Source: Gammaproteobacteria bacterium (GTDB lineage Bacteria > Pseudomonadota > Gammaproteobacteria > Pseudomonadales > Pseudohongiellaceae). Taken from it: a stretch of 47,757 nt of DNA. Of the stretch, positions 36,116-45,204 are shown piece by piece. A model generated the notes under the pieces. That model was not told the origin of the DNA. It did not search any database and saw nothing but the letters and a program-made list of their open reading frames with translations. The DNA is taken from contig RFVC01000014.1 of assembly GCA_009922595.1 (NCBI GenBank), positions 1 through 47,757 on the forward strand, in the 5' to 3' direction. Within the stretch, counting starts at the first letter, position 1, and every line of letters begins with the position of its first letter. The translations under genes and the position numbers were made by a program.

Positions 36116-37201
36116 TCAGGACTGCTCTTTCAGAGCGTCCAGGCCATCCAGTGTTCTTGTCGGAAAAGCGATATCAGCGCCATGTGCATGAATAATATCG
36201 ATAATCTTGAGGAGCACATCCTGCTTTACTTCGTGGTAATGCACCCAGTTTGTTGTCTTGGTGAAGGTGTACACAAAGAAATCCAGGCTTGAAGCTGCAA
36301 GAGAATTAAAATTAACAATTAATGTCTGGCTGATATCAATCTCATCATGCTCCTGAAGCATGGTTTTGACCGCGGCCACAATGTCTCCTATCTTGGCCGA
36401 GTCGCTGTAACGCAGGCCGAAGGTTTCATAGATGCGGCGATTGGTCATTCGCGAAGGATTTTCCAGAATAACGGTGTTGAACATGGCGTTGGGAATATAA
36501 AGCGGCCTTTTATCAAAAGTGCGAATTTTGGTAAGACGCCAGCCTATGTCTTCAACAGTCCCTTCTATCTCCCGATCGGGCGAACGCACCCAGTCACCAA
36601 TAGAAAACGGTCTGTCCAAGTAGATCATCAGGCTGCCGAAAAAGTTTGCAAGCAAATCCTTGGCCGCAAAGCCGACAGCTATACCACCGATACCGCCAAA
36701 AGCTAGAACACCACTGATACTGATATCTAGTGTCTGAAGAATAACGAGCAAACCGGTAATCGTGACAGAAATGCGCAGGAGCCTGCCAATTACCTTTACC
36801 GTGACTTCGTCGGCATCCACTTCCTTGAGATCAGTTTTTTCAAGGAAATTCTTTTCAATATTCTTGATCAGCCTGACCAGGAACATCATTAACAGCAGGA
36901 TGATGGCTATTTGTCTTACCAGTCCTGTCTGTTCAAATAATTCATTAGATAGAGTATTCGCTTTTTCAACAATTTCGACGGCGATAGAAAGCCCGATCAC
37001 CCAGACAAACAAAAGCAGTGGACGCTTGCCGGCAAAGATAACGGCATCATCCCAAACATTTGCTGTAAGCTCGGCTTTGTAATTGAGGCGGTTTAGTACA
37101 ACGCGCAAAATGGCATTGATAAAAACGGTGACAAAAATTACACCGAAGATATGAACTATCCAGTTATTGTTTTCGATCCAGGTCAGCAGAGTGTCCACCA
37201 T
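36116..37201 (-). CDS. MscS-family mechanosensitive ion channel
   Basis: A 361-aa inner-membrane channel. Hydrophobic segments lie near 15-35, 58-80, 95-113 and 140-165, the last running into the pore-lining helix FGGIGGIAVGFAAKDLLANFFG (about 171-192). A beta domain follows (SIGDWVRSPDREIEGTVEDIGWRLT) and then the C-terminal vestibule. MscS-like channels open under membrane tension to release solutes. It has more helices than MscS itself (286 aa), closer to the YbdG/YnaI size class. It ends 15 bp upstream of the topA stop; both genes are on the minus strand, with topA first. Confidence 0.9.
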   Translation of the reverse strand: MVDTLLTWIENNNWIVHIFGVIFVTVFINAILRVVLNRLNYKAELTANVWDDAVIFAGKRPLLLFVWVIGLSIAVEIVEKANTLSNELFEQTGLVRQIAIILLLMMFLVRLIKNIEKNFLEKTDLKEVDADEVTVKVIGRLLRISVTITGLLVILQTLDISISGVLAFGGIGGIAVGFAAKDLLANFFGSLMIYLDRPFSIGDWVRSPDREIEGTVEDIGWRLTKIRTFDKRPLYIPNAMFNTVILENPSRMTNRRIYETFGLRYSDSAKIGDIVAAVKTMLQEHDEIDISQTLIVNFNSLAASSLDFFVYTFTKTTNWVHYHEVKQDVLLKIIDIIHAHGADIAFPTRTLDGLDALKEQS

Positions 37202-37215
37202 CGTATACCCACGGA

Positions 37216-39867
37216 CTAATTGGCTACCTGGGCAGCGCCCTCTTCAACCCACTTGCCCTTGCGATAGAAAATTTTCCATCCCGTAGGCTTTTTGTCGATC
37301 TCGCTTTGTACAAACTGCTCCTTGTTCTTGCGGCTGAACTTCACAACAGTCTTGTTACCATCGGGATCTTCTACCGGCGCCTTCATGAGGAAAGCATATT
37401 TCGGATCAATCTCGTCTTTGTGCGGCAGGAGTTCTGCAACCAGGGGCGCTCGGGTTTCCCTGTTTTTCGGAAACTGACTGGCAGCCAGGAATAAACCTGC
37501 TGCACCATCTCGCAGCACATAGGTGTCTTCAACTTTCTCACACTGCAGTTCAGGCATAGGCACAGGATCCATCTTGGGCGGCGCTGCCTCACCATTGCGC
37601 AAAAGCTTGCGCGTGTTCTTGCAGTCCTCGGCTGTGCAGCCAAAATACTTGCCGAACCGACCGTTCTTGAGCTGCATCTCGGCGCCACACTTGTCACATT
37701 CCAATGTTGGGCCATCATAACCTTTCAGCTTGAATTTGCCCTCTTCCACTTCAAAACCAGGGCACTCCGGGTTGTTACCACAAACATGCAGCTTGCGGTT
37801 TTCATCAATCAGGTAGGAATCCATGGCTGTTTCGCAGAGCTTGCAGCGATGCCGCTCCAGCAGCTGGCGGGATTCTGCCTCCTCGTCTGCATCAACACTG
37901 ATGGCCTCATCACCCGGCGTCAGGTTCAGCGTGGTCTTGCAACGTTCTTTCGGGGGCAGGTTGTAACCTGAGCAGCCAAGAAAGACCCCTGTGCTGCCAG
38001 TACGAATATGCATATTTCGATTACAGGTCGGACACTTGATGTCGGTTTCTGTAGGATTGTTTTCTCGCATTCCCCCTTCATCAGACTTTGCCACTTCAAG
38101 CTGCTTGGTAAAGTCATCGTAGAAAGCGTTCAGGACATCAAGCCAGTGCCTATCACCCTGGGCAATATCATCCAGGTTGCCCTCCATGCGAGCAGTAAAT
38201 TCGTAGTCCATCAGGTCAGAAAAATTTTCAACCAACCTGTCAGTCACAATATCGCCCATTTTCTGAGCATAGAACCGACGGTTTTCCAGCTTGGCGTAGC
38301 CCCGATCCTGAATAGTGGAAATAATGGCGGCATAGGTTGAAGGACGTCCTATATTCTTTTTTTCCAGCTCTTTTACCAGGCTCGCTTCTGTATAGCGTGG
38401 CGGCGGCTTGGTGAAATGCTGTATGGGGTCCAGATTCTGAAGGGTGAGCATGTCGCCTACCTTCATATCAGGCAACTCCACATCGCCTTCCTTGTTTGCT
38501 GACAGCACACGTGTGTAGCCATCAAATTCCATGATGCGGCCACGAATACGCATTTCGTACTTGTCCGCATGTACTTTTACCGTGCTGCTCTTATATCGCG
38601 CTGGTGTCATCTGACAGGCCACGAACTGCTGCCAGATCAGGTTGTAAAGACGGACCGCATCACGGTCGAGCTTGTCCAGCTGCGAGGAATTCTCAAGCAC
38701 GTTGACATCCGAGGGTCGAATGGCCTCGTGAGCTTCCTGTGCGCCTTCCCGACTGCTGTAGCTGATCGGGTTATCCGGCAAGTACTTGGCACCGAAATTG
38801 GTCTTAATATAGTCGCGGGCCATGACAACTGCGTCACCACTGAGTGCTGTGGAGTCAGTACGCATGTAAGTAATAAAGCCAGCCTCGTATAGGCGCTGCG
38901 CCATAGTCATGGTTTTTTTCACACTAAAGCTCAAGCGCGTGGACGCCGCCTGCTGAAGTGTGGAAGTTATAAAAGGGGCACGAGGTTTTGATGAAGTCGG
39001 TTTGTCCTCTCGCTCAGCGACCTTGTACTCGGCGGGCTCGAGGAGTGCCATGGCTGCTCGTGTATCGTCTTCATTAGTCGGTTTGAATTCGTTTCCATCT
39101 GCTTTCAGGACCTGGAAGCGAAGCGGTTCCTCGTCATCAGCCATGCCTGGTGTTTTCAGATTGGCATAAAGCTCCCAATATTCCTCAGGAATAAAGGCAT
39201 GAATTTCCCGCTCTCTTTCCACGAGGATTCGCACGGCGACGGATTGGACGCGTCCAGCAGAGAGCCCCCTGGCGACTTTTGCCCATAACAGGGGCGACAC
39301 CATGAAACCAACCACACGGTCCAGGAAACGCCTTGCCTGCTGGGCTTCGACATGCTTCATGTCGAGGTCACCCGGCTTTTCAAAGGCCTCCTGGATGGCT
39401 TTTTTGGTAATTTCGTTGAAAACCACCCGCTTGTAGCGGTCATCATCACCGCCAATCGCTTCCTTGAGGTGCCAGGCAATAGCCTCCCCCTCACGGTCAA
39501 GGTCGGTGGCGAGGTAGATAGAATCAGAATTCTTGGCCAGCTTTTTCAGCTCGCTGACAACCTTTTCCTTGCCCGGAAGAATCTTGTAGTTGGCTTTCCA
39601 GTTTTTCTCTGGATCGATCCCCATTCGAGCAATGAGTTGCTCCTTGGCTTTTTTTGCCTTGTGGATTTTCTTTTTCTCGGGGTCCATCTTGCGCGTCTCA
39701 GCTGCAGCTTTAGCGCGTGCTTTAGTGTCGACCTTGGTGCTGGAGCCGCTGGTCGGCAGATCACGGATATGGCCGACAGAAGACTTCACGACAAAGTCTT
39801 TGCCAAGATATTTGTTGATTGTTTTCGCCTTGGCGGGCGACTCAACAATGACCAGTGATTTGCTCAT
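37216..39867 (-). CDS. topA: DNA topoisomerase I
   Basis: An 883-aa type IA topoisomerase that relaxes negative supercoils. The TOPRIM motif is [14 protein letters not shown] (near 120-133); the catalytic Tyr is Y334 in [12 protein letters not shown]. The C-terminal part has Cys-rich zinc ribbons: CPTCNRNM...[12 protein letters not shown]...CGNNPECPG and CDKCGAEM...CTAEDC, followed by a basic tail. Length is close to E. coli TopA (865 aa). It is followed by the mscS-like gene on the same strand and has a long AT-rich upstream region. Confidence 0.97.
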   Translation of the reverse strand: MSKSLVIVESPAKAKTINKYLGKDFVVKSSVGHIRDLPTSGSSTKVDTKARAKAAAETRKMDPEKKKIHKAKKAKEQLIARMGIDPEKNWKANYKILPGKEKVVSELKKLAKNSDSIYLATDLDREGEAIAWHLKEAIGGDDDRYKRVVFNEITKKAIQEAFEKPGDLDMKHVEAQQARRFLDRVVGFMVSPLLWAKVARGLSAGRVQSVAVRILVEREREIHAFIPEEYWELYANLKTPGMADDEEPLRFQVLKADGNEFKPTNEDDTRAAMALLEPAEYKVAEREDKPTSSKPRAPFITSTLQQAASTRLSFSVKKTMTMAQRLYEAGFITYMRTDSTALSGDAVVMARDYIKTNFGAKYLPDNPISYSSREGAQEAHEAIRPSDVNVLENSSQLDKLDRDAVRLYNLIWQQFVACQMTPARYKSSTVKVHADKYEMRIRGRIMEFDGYTRVLSANKEGDVELPDMKVGDMLTLQNLDPIQHFTKPPPRYTEASLVKELEKKNIGRPSTYAAIISTIQDRGYAKLENRRFYAQKMGDIVTDRLVENFSDLMDYEFTARMEGNLDDIAQGDRHWLDVLNAFYDDFTKQLEVAKSDEGGMRENNPTETDIKCPTCNRNMHIRTGSTGVFLGCSGYNLPPKERCKTTLNLTPGDEAISVDADEEAESRQLLERHRCKLCETAMDSYLIDENRKLHVCGNNPECPGFEVEEGKFKLKGYDGPTLECDKCGAEMQLKNGRFGKYFGCTAEDCKNTRKLLRNGEAAPPKMDPVPMPELQCEKVEDTYVLRDGAAGLFLAASQFPKNRETRAPLVAELLPHKDEIDPKYAFLMKAPVEDPDGNKTVVKFSRKNKEQFVQSEIDKKPTGWKIFYRKGKWVEEGAAQVAN

Positions 39868-40116
39868 TTATAAATCTTTTTTCCGTTTAAACCAGTTTGT
39901 TTTGCGCTGCTTTGATCAAAAGTTTTACTTTTTTTTATTGTTTCGATCAAAACAGGCGACATATTTAATGTCTGTTACGCCGTGGGTCAAGGCCATTAAA
40001 CCTTTTTTTCTTCTTTTTTATGCAGTGAAAACTGTTGTGCGATACGAAATAACTTGTAAATAACAGTATTTTTCTTTCTGCAAACAAAGCAAAAATATTT
40101 TTTCCGGGCAGAGCCC
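39868..40116 (-). promoter_or_regulatory. topA upstream region: A/T tracts and two GATC palindromes
   Basis: This gap between topA and ilvE has no gene. It is rich in T/A runs. Two related palindromes, TTTGATCAAA (39911-39920) and TTTCGATCAAAA (39941-39952), lie with their GATC centres 31 bp apart, about three helical turns. On the minus strand TTGACC (39984-39989 region) precedes an AAT-rich -10-like stretch. A supercoiling-sensitive promoter region is inferred, not shown. Confidence 0.4.
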
Positions 40117-40148
40117 AAAAAAGGCGGGCATTAAACCACCGCTTTTTT
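40117..40148. terminator. Likely terminator downstream of ilvE
   Basis: AAAAAAGGCGG pairs with CCGCTTTTTT across a short loop, with one bulged base, giving T runs on both strands. It lies about 45 bp after the ilvE stop on the minus strand, before the topA promoter region. A second short hairpin (GGGC-AGA-GCCC, 40106-40116) flanks it. Confidence 0.55.
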
Positions 40149-40192
40149 GAAAAGAAAAGGGTCTTTTTGGTTGGCGGGTTTTACCGGGATGG

Positions 40193-41230
40193 TCAGACCT
40201 CTACAGTCCAGCCCCGTGAATCTGCCTTTTCACCGCTCTGGATCTCGCGAAGAAGATCATAAAGTTCCTGCATGACAGGCCCTACTTCCTCGCCATTGCC
40301 ATAGAAGGAATGCCAGGCCTCATCGAACCAGATTTTTCCTACGGGGGACAGCACGGCTGCAGTTCCACAGGCACCTACTTCGACAAAGCTCTTCACTTCC
40401 TTGCGCAGCTCAATAGGCCTGTCTTCGGTCTCAAGTCCCATCTCTTCACTGGCCAGTGTCATCAGGGAGCGCCGGGTGATGCTTGGCAATATTGCCGAGG
40501 ATTTTGGCGTAATGAGTTTTTTTTCTTTATTGAAGATGATGATGTTGGCAGATCCTGCTTCATCTATATAGCGACGTTCGGCAGAATCCAGGTAAAGGGC
40601 CTCGTTAGCCCCCAACTCCTGAGCCTTGCGTGTGGCGTATAGTCCACCAGGGTAATTAGCGCCGGCTTTGACATCGCCGGTGCCATGCGGTGCTGCTCGA
40701 TCAAAATCAGAGACAGCAAGCGAGATGACCGACAACCCGCCACTTTTGTAGTAAGGCCCAACGGGTGACACGATAACCCTGAATTCATATTCAGGAGCGG
40801 GCCTTAATCCCATGTTTTCCCCAATGCCTATTAGCAGCGGACGAACGTACAGGGAAGCGCCGCTGCCAAAAGGCGGAACCCAGGCACTATTAGCGCGAAC
40901 CGCTTCCTTGACCCCTTTGAGAAAAAGCTCCTCTGGGACTTCAGGCATAGACAGGCGGCGAGAGGTATTGCGCATGCGTTCACAATTGAGTTTAGGGCGA
41001 AACAGAAGAATGCGGCCATCCTCGGCCGTCTGTGCTTTCATGCCCTCGAAGCATTGCTGGGCATAATGAAGTGCCGGCGAGCCCTCATGCATATGCATCA
41101 CTTCATCAGTGATGAGTTCACCTTTTGACCATGCGCCGTTGCTGTATCGTGCTGTAAACCGGAAATCTGTCTTGGTGTAGTCAAAACCGAGATTTTTCCA
41201 GTCAATTGGTTTCTTTTCCTGAGCATTCAT
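40193..41230 (-). CDS. ilvE: Branched-chain amino acid aminotransferase
   Basis: A 345-aa fold-type IV PLP aminotransferase of the long (about 350 aa, BCAT type II) group that interconverts Leu, Ile and Val with their 2-oxo acids. The PLP lysine is K188 in GDVKAGANY; HYAQQCFEGMKA, LFRPKLNCERM, YVRPLLIG and DEAGSANI are family segments. The frame opens at TTG 41257, but a TATAAT on the minus strand at 41267-41272 would make that leaderless. ATG 41228-41230, giving MNAQEKKPIDW, is therefore preferred. It stands alone, and a shorter enterobacterial-type IlvE would be about 309 aa. Confidence 0.93.
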   Translation of the reverse strand: MNAQEKKPIDWKNLGFDYTKTDFRFTARYSNGAWSKGELITDEVMHMHEGSPALHYAQQCFEGMKAQTAEDGRILLFRPKLNCERMRNTSRRLSMPEVPEELFLKGVKEAVRANSAWVPPFGSGASLYVRPLLIGIGENMGLRPAPEYEFRVIVSPVGPYYKSGGLSVISLAVSDFDRAAPHGTGDVKAGANYPGGLYATRKAQELGANEALYLDSAERRYIDEAGSANIIIFNKEKKLITPKSSAILPSITRRSLMTLASEEMGLETEDRPIELRKEVKSFVEVGACGTAAVLSPVGKIWFDEAWHSFYGNGEEVGPVMQELYDLLREIQSGEKADSRGWTVEV

Positions 41231-41416
41231 CAGGTAATTCAGTGCCGTAGGTTTCAAAGGGTGCGTATTATAGCGGGCAAACTAGGATTTCTCCCAAGTA
41301 TTTTCCGAGGCATATTCGAGACTCAGAAAAGCGCATCCCTGTCCTTTCCAGCCTTGCTCACTGTTCCTTGCTGCTAGTACCATCCATAGCCAGTCAGACC
41401 AATCCTTCAAAATCTA

Positions 41417-42220
41417 ATGAGCAGTCACAATTCATACCCTTTAATAGACATTGGTGCCAACCTTTCCCATGAGAGCTTCTCGGGCCACCTCGACCAGGTG
41501 ATTGATGAAGCAATGCAGGTTGGCATTGAGCACATCATGGTTACCGGAACGTCTGTTACCGGCAGCCAGGACGCTTTCTCACTGACAGGACAATACGAGG
41601 GTTTTTTATCAAGCACCTGCGGCGTCCATCCCCATGAAGCTCATACCTGCGATAAAGATGCACTGACAGCACTACAGGGCATGGCAGAAAATAACAAGGT
41701 TAAAGCCGTAGGTGAAACCGGCCTGGATTATTTCAGGGACTTCTCTCCCCGCGACAAGCAGAGAGACGCCTTTGCTGCACAACTGGAACTGGCTGTCCAA
41801 CTTAACATGCCTGTATTTCTCCATCAGCGTGACGGACACCAGGATTTCATCAGCATTCTGCGCGAATACCGCAACAGCCTGTCCCGCGGCGTGGTGCATT
41901 GCTTTACAGGAACCAAAGGTGAACTTGAAGATTACCTAGAGCTGGATATGCATATTGGCATCACTGGCTGGATATGTGATGAACGGCGTGGGCATCATCT
42001 GCATGAAATTGTTGATCTGGTTCCCGAAAACCGCCTGATGCTGGAGACCGACGCGCCTTATCTGATGCCACGAAACATCAGGCCCAAGCCAAAAACCCGT
42101 CGCAATGATCCTGCCAATCTGGTCTGGGTACTCAAGACAGTGGCAAAATGCCTGAACAAATCTGAAAAAGCTGTTGCAGAGTCCACGACGGCAAATGCCA
42201 GGGATTTTTTTAATCTTTAA
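41417..42220 (+). CDS. tatD: TatD-family metal-dependent hydrolase (DNase)
   Basis: A 267-aa TIM-barrel hydrolase related to E. coli TatD, a Mg-dependent 3'-5' DNase linked to DNA repair and fragmentation. Family marks: IDIGANLSHESF, CGVHPHEA, AVGETGLDYFRD, FLHQRDGH, GVVHCFTGT and LETDAPYLMPRN. The first HxH metal pair of YcfH-type enzymes is absent and replaced by GANL, as in TatD itself. No twin-arginine transport genes are next to it. It is transcribed toward the opposing glutaredoxin-like gene. Confidence 0.9.
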   Translation: MSSHNSYPLIDIGANLSHESFSGHLDQVIDEAMQVGIEHIMVTGTSVTGSQDAFSLTGQYEGFLSSTCGVHPHEAHTCDKDALTALQGMAENNKVKAVGETGLDYFRDFSPRDKQRDAFAAQLELAVQLNMPVFLHQRDGHQDFISILREYRNSLSRGVVHCFTGTKGELEDYLELDMHIGITGWICDERRGHHLHEIVDLVPENRLMLETDAPYLMPRNIRPKPKTRRNDPANLVWVLKTVAKCLNKSEKAVAESTTANARDFFNL

Positions 42221-42269
42221 ATTCTGACATGTTCACCAAACATTACGAACCCAAGGGCATCAAGATTAT

Positions 42270-42533
42270 CTAGCCGTCTAGGCCCTCCGCAAGAAACTCC
42301 CGAAATTCCTGTTCCGTGAATGGCCAGCCTATCTCGAAATCCTTATTCTCAAAGCAAAACACAGGAATCCGAATGCCGTAAAGCTCAACAAGCTCATCGG
42401 AATTGCTGATATCCACTTTGGTGATCACAATTGCCATTGAAGAAATTAACGGTTCTACCAGTTCCAGTGCCGTTTCACACAGGTGGCATGCCGGGGTTGA
42501 ATACAGGATAAGAGACTTCCGACCTATGGGCAT
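42270..42533 (-). CDS. Glutaredoxin-like thiol protein (DUF836)
   Basis: An 87-aa thioredoxin-fold protein. C16 and C19 in TPACHLC form a CxxC active site near the N-terminus, with VDISNSDELVELYGIRIPVF carrying the cis-Pro of the fold. It belongs to the small glutaredoxin-like DUF836 group, whose substrates are not known. It lies convergent with tatD and divergent from moxR. Confidence 0.85.
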   Translation of the reverse strand: MPIGRKSLILYSTPACHLCETALELVEPLISSMAIVITKVDISNSDELVELYGIRIPVFCFENKDFEIGWPFTEQEFREFLAEGLDG

Positions 42534-42635
42534 TTATTATTGCTCCCTTAAATTGCTGCCAGAATCAGGTATCAGGATTGTTTAAGGCTGATTGTGGTCT
42601 CACTATAGTTGCTGATTGATGGGTGCTCAACCCGG

Positions 42636-42665
42636 TTTTCAATAGTCCGAAAATCACTATAGAAT
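42636..42665 (+). promoter_or_regulatory. Candidate promoter of the moxR operon
   Basis: TTTTCA (42636-42641) and TAGAAT (42660-42665) are 18 nt apart, upstream of moxR. It would give a leader of about 60 nt to the preferred ATG at 42734. Confidence 0.35.
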
Positions 42666-42733
42666 CGCTCTTTTCGTGCTAAGCGTCCCTCATGGCGACT
42701 TCAGACACACTATTCGCAGTAGAGTTAGTATTC

Positions 42734-43693
42734 ATGACACAAATCGAAGTAATTACCACCCTCAAAAACTGGCTTGGCGAGCATATTATTGGCCAAGAAA
42801 AACTGATCGATCGCCTGCTGATCGCCCTTCTCGCTGATGGTCATCTCCTGGTTGAAGGTGCTCCCGGGCTCGCCAAGACAAAAGCCATCAAGAACCTTTC
42901 AGAAGGGATTGAGGGCGACTTCCACCGCATCCAGTTCACACCTGACCTGCTACCAAGTGACATCACCGGAACCGAGATTTACCGTCCTGAAGATGGCAGT
43001 TTCAGGTTTCAGCAGGGCCCGATTTTCCACAACCTTGTCCTTGCCGACGAGATTAACCGCGCCCCTGCCAAGGTGCAGTCAGCACTGCTGGAGGCCATGG
43101 CGGAACACCAGGTCAGTGTCGGCAGGGAAACATTTGAACTGCCCAAACTTTTCCTGGTGATGGCGACACAGAACCCGATTGAGCAGGAAGGCACTTATCC
43201 CCTGCCCGAAGCTCAGCTTGACCGCTTTCTCATGCATGTCACCGTCGACTATCCGGATACTGATTCAGAGCGTGAAATTCTGAACCTGGTCCGCAACGAG
43301 GCCCGGAAAGTAGGCACAACTCCTCCAAAAGTAGTGCCCCAGACCAGTCTTTTTGCAGCACGTCAGGAAGTACTGAACATCCACATGGCCGAACCCGTCG
43401 AGGAATATGTCTTGCAGCTAGTGATGGCTACCCGCAATCCTGCTCCCTACAGCGAGGAGCTCAGCAAATGGATTGACTTCGGCGCCAGCCCGCGAGGAAC
43501 GATATCTCTGGATTTATGCTCCCGTGCCCATGCCTGGCTCAAGGGTAAAGACTTTGTCAGTCCTGAAGATGTACATGAAGTGTTTCATGATGTCCTCAGG
43601 CACCGCGTCCTGCTCAGCTTTGAAGCTGAAGCGGCCGGCGTTGATGCCGATCAGGTGCTAATCCGTATTCTTGAACTGGTACCTTCGGCCTGA
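42734..43693 (+). CDS. MoxR-family AAA+ ATPase
   Basis: A 319-aa MoxR chaperone-like ATPase. Walker A is GAPGLAKTK (42-50, K48), Walker B is LADEINR (103-109), sensor 1 lies near ATQNP, and the MoxR lid follows. MoxR proteins act with VWA-domain partners, as in the genes after it, in maturation or stress functions that differ between species. The frame also opens at ATG 42692, but AGAG about 9 nt before 42734 and the usual family N-terminus (MTQIEVITTLKNWL) favour the internal ATG. Confidence 0.93.
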   Translation: MTQIEVITTLKNWLGEHIIGQEKLIDRLLIALLADGHLLVEGAPGLAKTKAIKNLSEGIEGDFHRIQFTPDLLPSDITGTEIYRPEDGSFRFQQGPIFHNLVLADEINRAPAKVQSALLEAMAEHQVSVGRETFELPKLFLVMATQNPIEQEGTYPLPEAQLDRFLMHVTVDYPDTDSEREILNLVRNEARKVGTTPPKVVPQTSLFAARQEVLNIHMAEPVEEYVLQLVMATRNPAPYSEELSKWIDFGASPRGTISLDLCSRAHAWLKGKDFVSPEDVHEVFHDVLRHRVLLSFEAEAAGVDADQVLIRILELVPSA

Positions 43694-43699
43694 TCAAGC

Positions 43700-44662
43700 G
43701 TGTCCCGTAAACGTCAGATTAACAACAAGCAGGAGCAGTATCGCAGCCGCGGGGCTTTTATCACGCTCAAGCAGCTGTTCGATCAGCGCCATGTCGCTAA
43801 GACGCTGGAACTGGATTACCAGTCACGATCCCGGCTGGGCATGTCAGGCTCCCATATTTCCAAGCACAAGGGGCGCGGTGTCGATTTCGAGGAATTCAGA
43901 GCCTACCAGCCGGGCGATGATATTCGCCAGATCGACTGGCGCGTCACTGCCAGAACCGGCAGGCCATTTACCAAAGTATTCCGTGAAGAGCGTGAGAGGC
44001 CGGTCATTATCGGCTGCGATCAAAGCCACAACATGTTTTTTGGCAGCAAGGTAGCTTTCAAGTCCGTGGTTGCAGCTGAGGCGGCGGCCATTATCTGTTG
44101 GACGACCGTTGATAACGGGGACCGGGTTGGTGGCGTCGTTTTTAACGACACCCAGCAGGAACTGATTAAACCCCGTCGCAGTAAACGCTCTGCCCTGCGT
44201 TTTCTTGATGAACTGGCGGGATATAACCAGGAACTGGTAAGCCACCACAAGGCTCTTGAAACGCAGGAAAACTATTTGCTCCAGGCACTAGAACAGATGT
44301 ACCGTATAACCCGCCCGGGATCTAACGTCTATTTATTAAGCGATTTTCAGCAGTTTAATGATCGATGCCGGCATTACCTCCACCAGCTGGCAATTCATAA
44401 CAGTGTAACCTGCATTTTTATTTATGATGCCCTGGAAGAGAACCTGCCGGTTCCGGGAGTCTACAGTATCACCGATGGCCATGCGAGAAGCACCATCAAC
44501 ACCTACAAAAAGTCGGTTCGAAATCTCTACCATGAACAGTTTAAGGACCGCCGGGCTCAGCTGTTGAGTGAATTCAATAAAATGAAGGTGCCAATGATAG
44601 CCTTGAGAACAGACCAAGTTGTCCTGGACCAGTTGGAAACATGGAAGCAGAAGACCCCTTAA
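43700..44662 (+). CDS. DUF58 domain protein
   Basis: A 320-aa soluble protein starting with GTG 43700, 6 bp after moxR. The DUF58 signature GRGVDFEEFRAYQPGDDIRQIDWRVTAR is near 50-80; a VWA-like fold follows (TKVFREERERPVIIGCDQSHNM), in which the metal-site motif is partly degenerate. DUF58 proteins are standard partners in MoxR operons; their action is unknown. The 3' end overlaps the next ORF by 22 bp. Confidence 0.9.
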   Translation: MSRKRQINNKQEQYRSRGAFITLKQLFDQRHVAKTLELDYQSRSRLGMSGSHISKHKGRGVDFEEFRAYQPGDDIRQIDWRVTARTGRPFTKVFREERERPVIIGCDQSHNMFFGSKVAFKSVVAAEAAAIICWTTVDNGDRVGGVVFNDTQQELIKPRRSKRSALRFLDELAGYNQELVSHHKALETQENYLLQALEQMYRITRPGSNVYLLSDFQQFNDRCRHYLHQLAIHNSVTCIFIYDALEENLPVPGVYSITDGHARSTINTYKKSVRNLYHEQFKDRRAQLLSEFNKMKVPMIALRTDQVVLDQLETWKQKTP

Positions 44663-45204
44663 GCCAGCTCAAAGATATCCATTTACCTGAGCCCGTGACA
44701 TCATGGCCTCCTGCGCCAGGGTGGTGGTTCATCCTGCTCCTGATTCTTATCGGTCTCGTGTTCATCTACCGTCATGCCATTGCTGCACTGATTCAGCGGC
44801 GCAAACTTGCCATCGCGCTCAGGGAGCTCGATGCAGCACTCGAGCACTACAACGAAACTGCTGCTTACGAAAACAAACAAAACCAGGCCGGGCTTGACTA
44901 TCTAGCCGCCATCAATATCTTGTTAAAACGTGTTGTGCTCGTACTCTATTCTGACTCGGATGCGGCCCATCTTACCGGCCGCGATTGGCTGGGGTTCCTC
45001 GACACCGAAGGCAACTCTGATGCTTTTACTTCGGGCGATGGAGCAATTCTCGCCGACGGCATTTACAGGAAAGAGTTTGATGCAGATGCCGCTGCCCTGC
45101 ATGAAGTAGTCCGCAACTGGATTACCCGGGCCTACGATAGAGCCCAGGTTCAGGCTTCACCGATGGCCGGTTTTTTTAAACGCAGGAAGGAGGCCGCAAA
45201 TTGA
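44641..45204 (+). CDS. DUF4381 single-pass membrane protein
   Basis: A 187-aa protein. Residues 1-22 hold PLSQLKDIHLPEPVTSWPPA, typical of DUF4381, followed by one transmembrane helix (about 27-48) and a soluble cytoplasmic-like helical domain (about 55-187). These small proteins lie between DUF58 and VWA genes in many proteobacterial MoxR loci. It overlaps the DUF58 gene by 22 bp and the next gene by 4 bp (TTGA). Confidence 0.88.
   Translation: MEAEDPLSQLKDIHLPEPVTSWPPAPGWWFILLLILIGLVFIYRHAIAALIQRRKLAIALRELDAALEHYNETAAYENKQNQAGLDYLAAINILLKRVVLVLYSDSDAAHLTGRDWLGFLDTEGNSDAFTSGDGAILADGIYRKEFDADAAALHEVVRNWITRAYDRAQVQASPMAGFFKRRKEAAN

Noticed and set aside
39911-39952. FNR/Anr-type boxes upstream of topA
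   Set aside because: The consensus needs TTGAT-N4-ATCAA; here TTGATCAA has no 4-nt spacer.
39590-40063. Plus-strand ORF of 157 codons overlapping the topA start
   Set aside because: It lies mostly antisense to the conserved N-terminus of topA and has no ribosome site or known domain.
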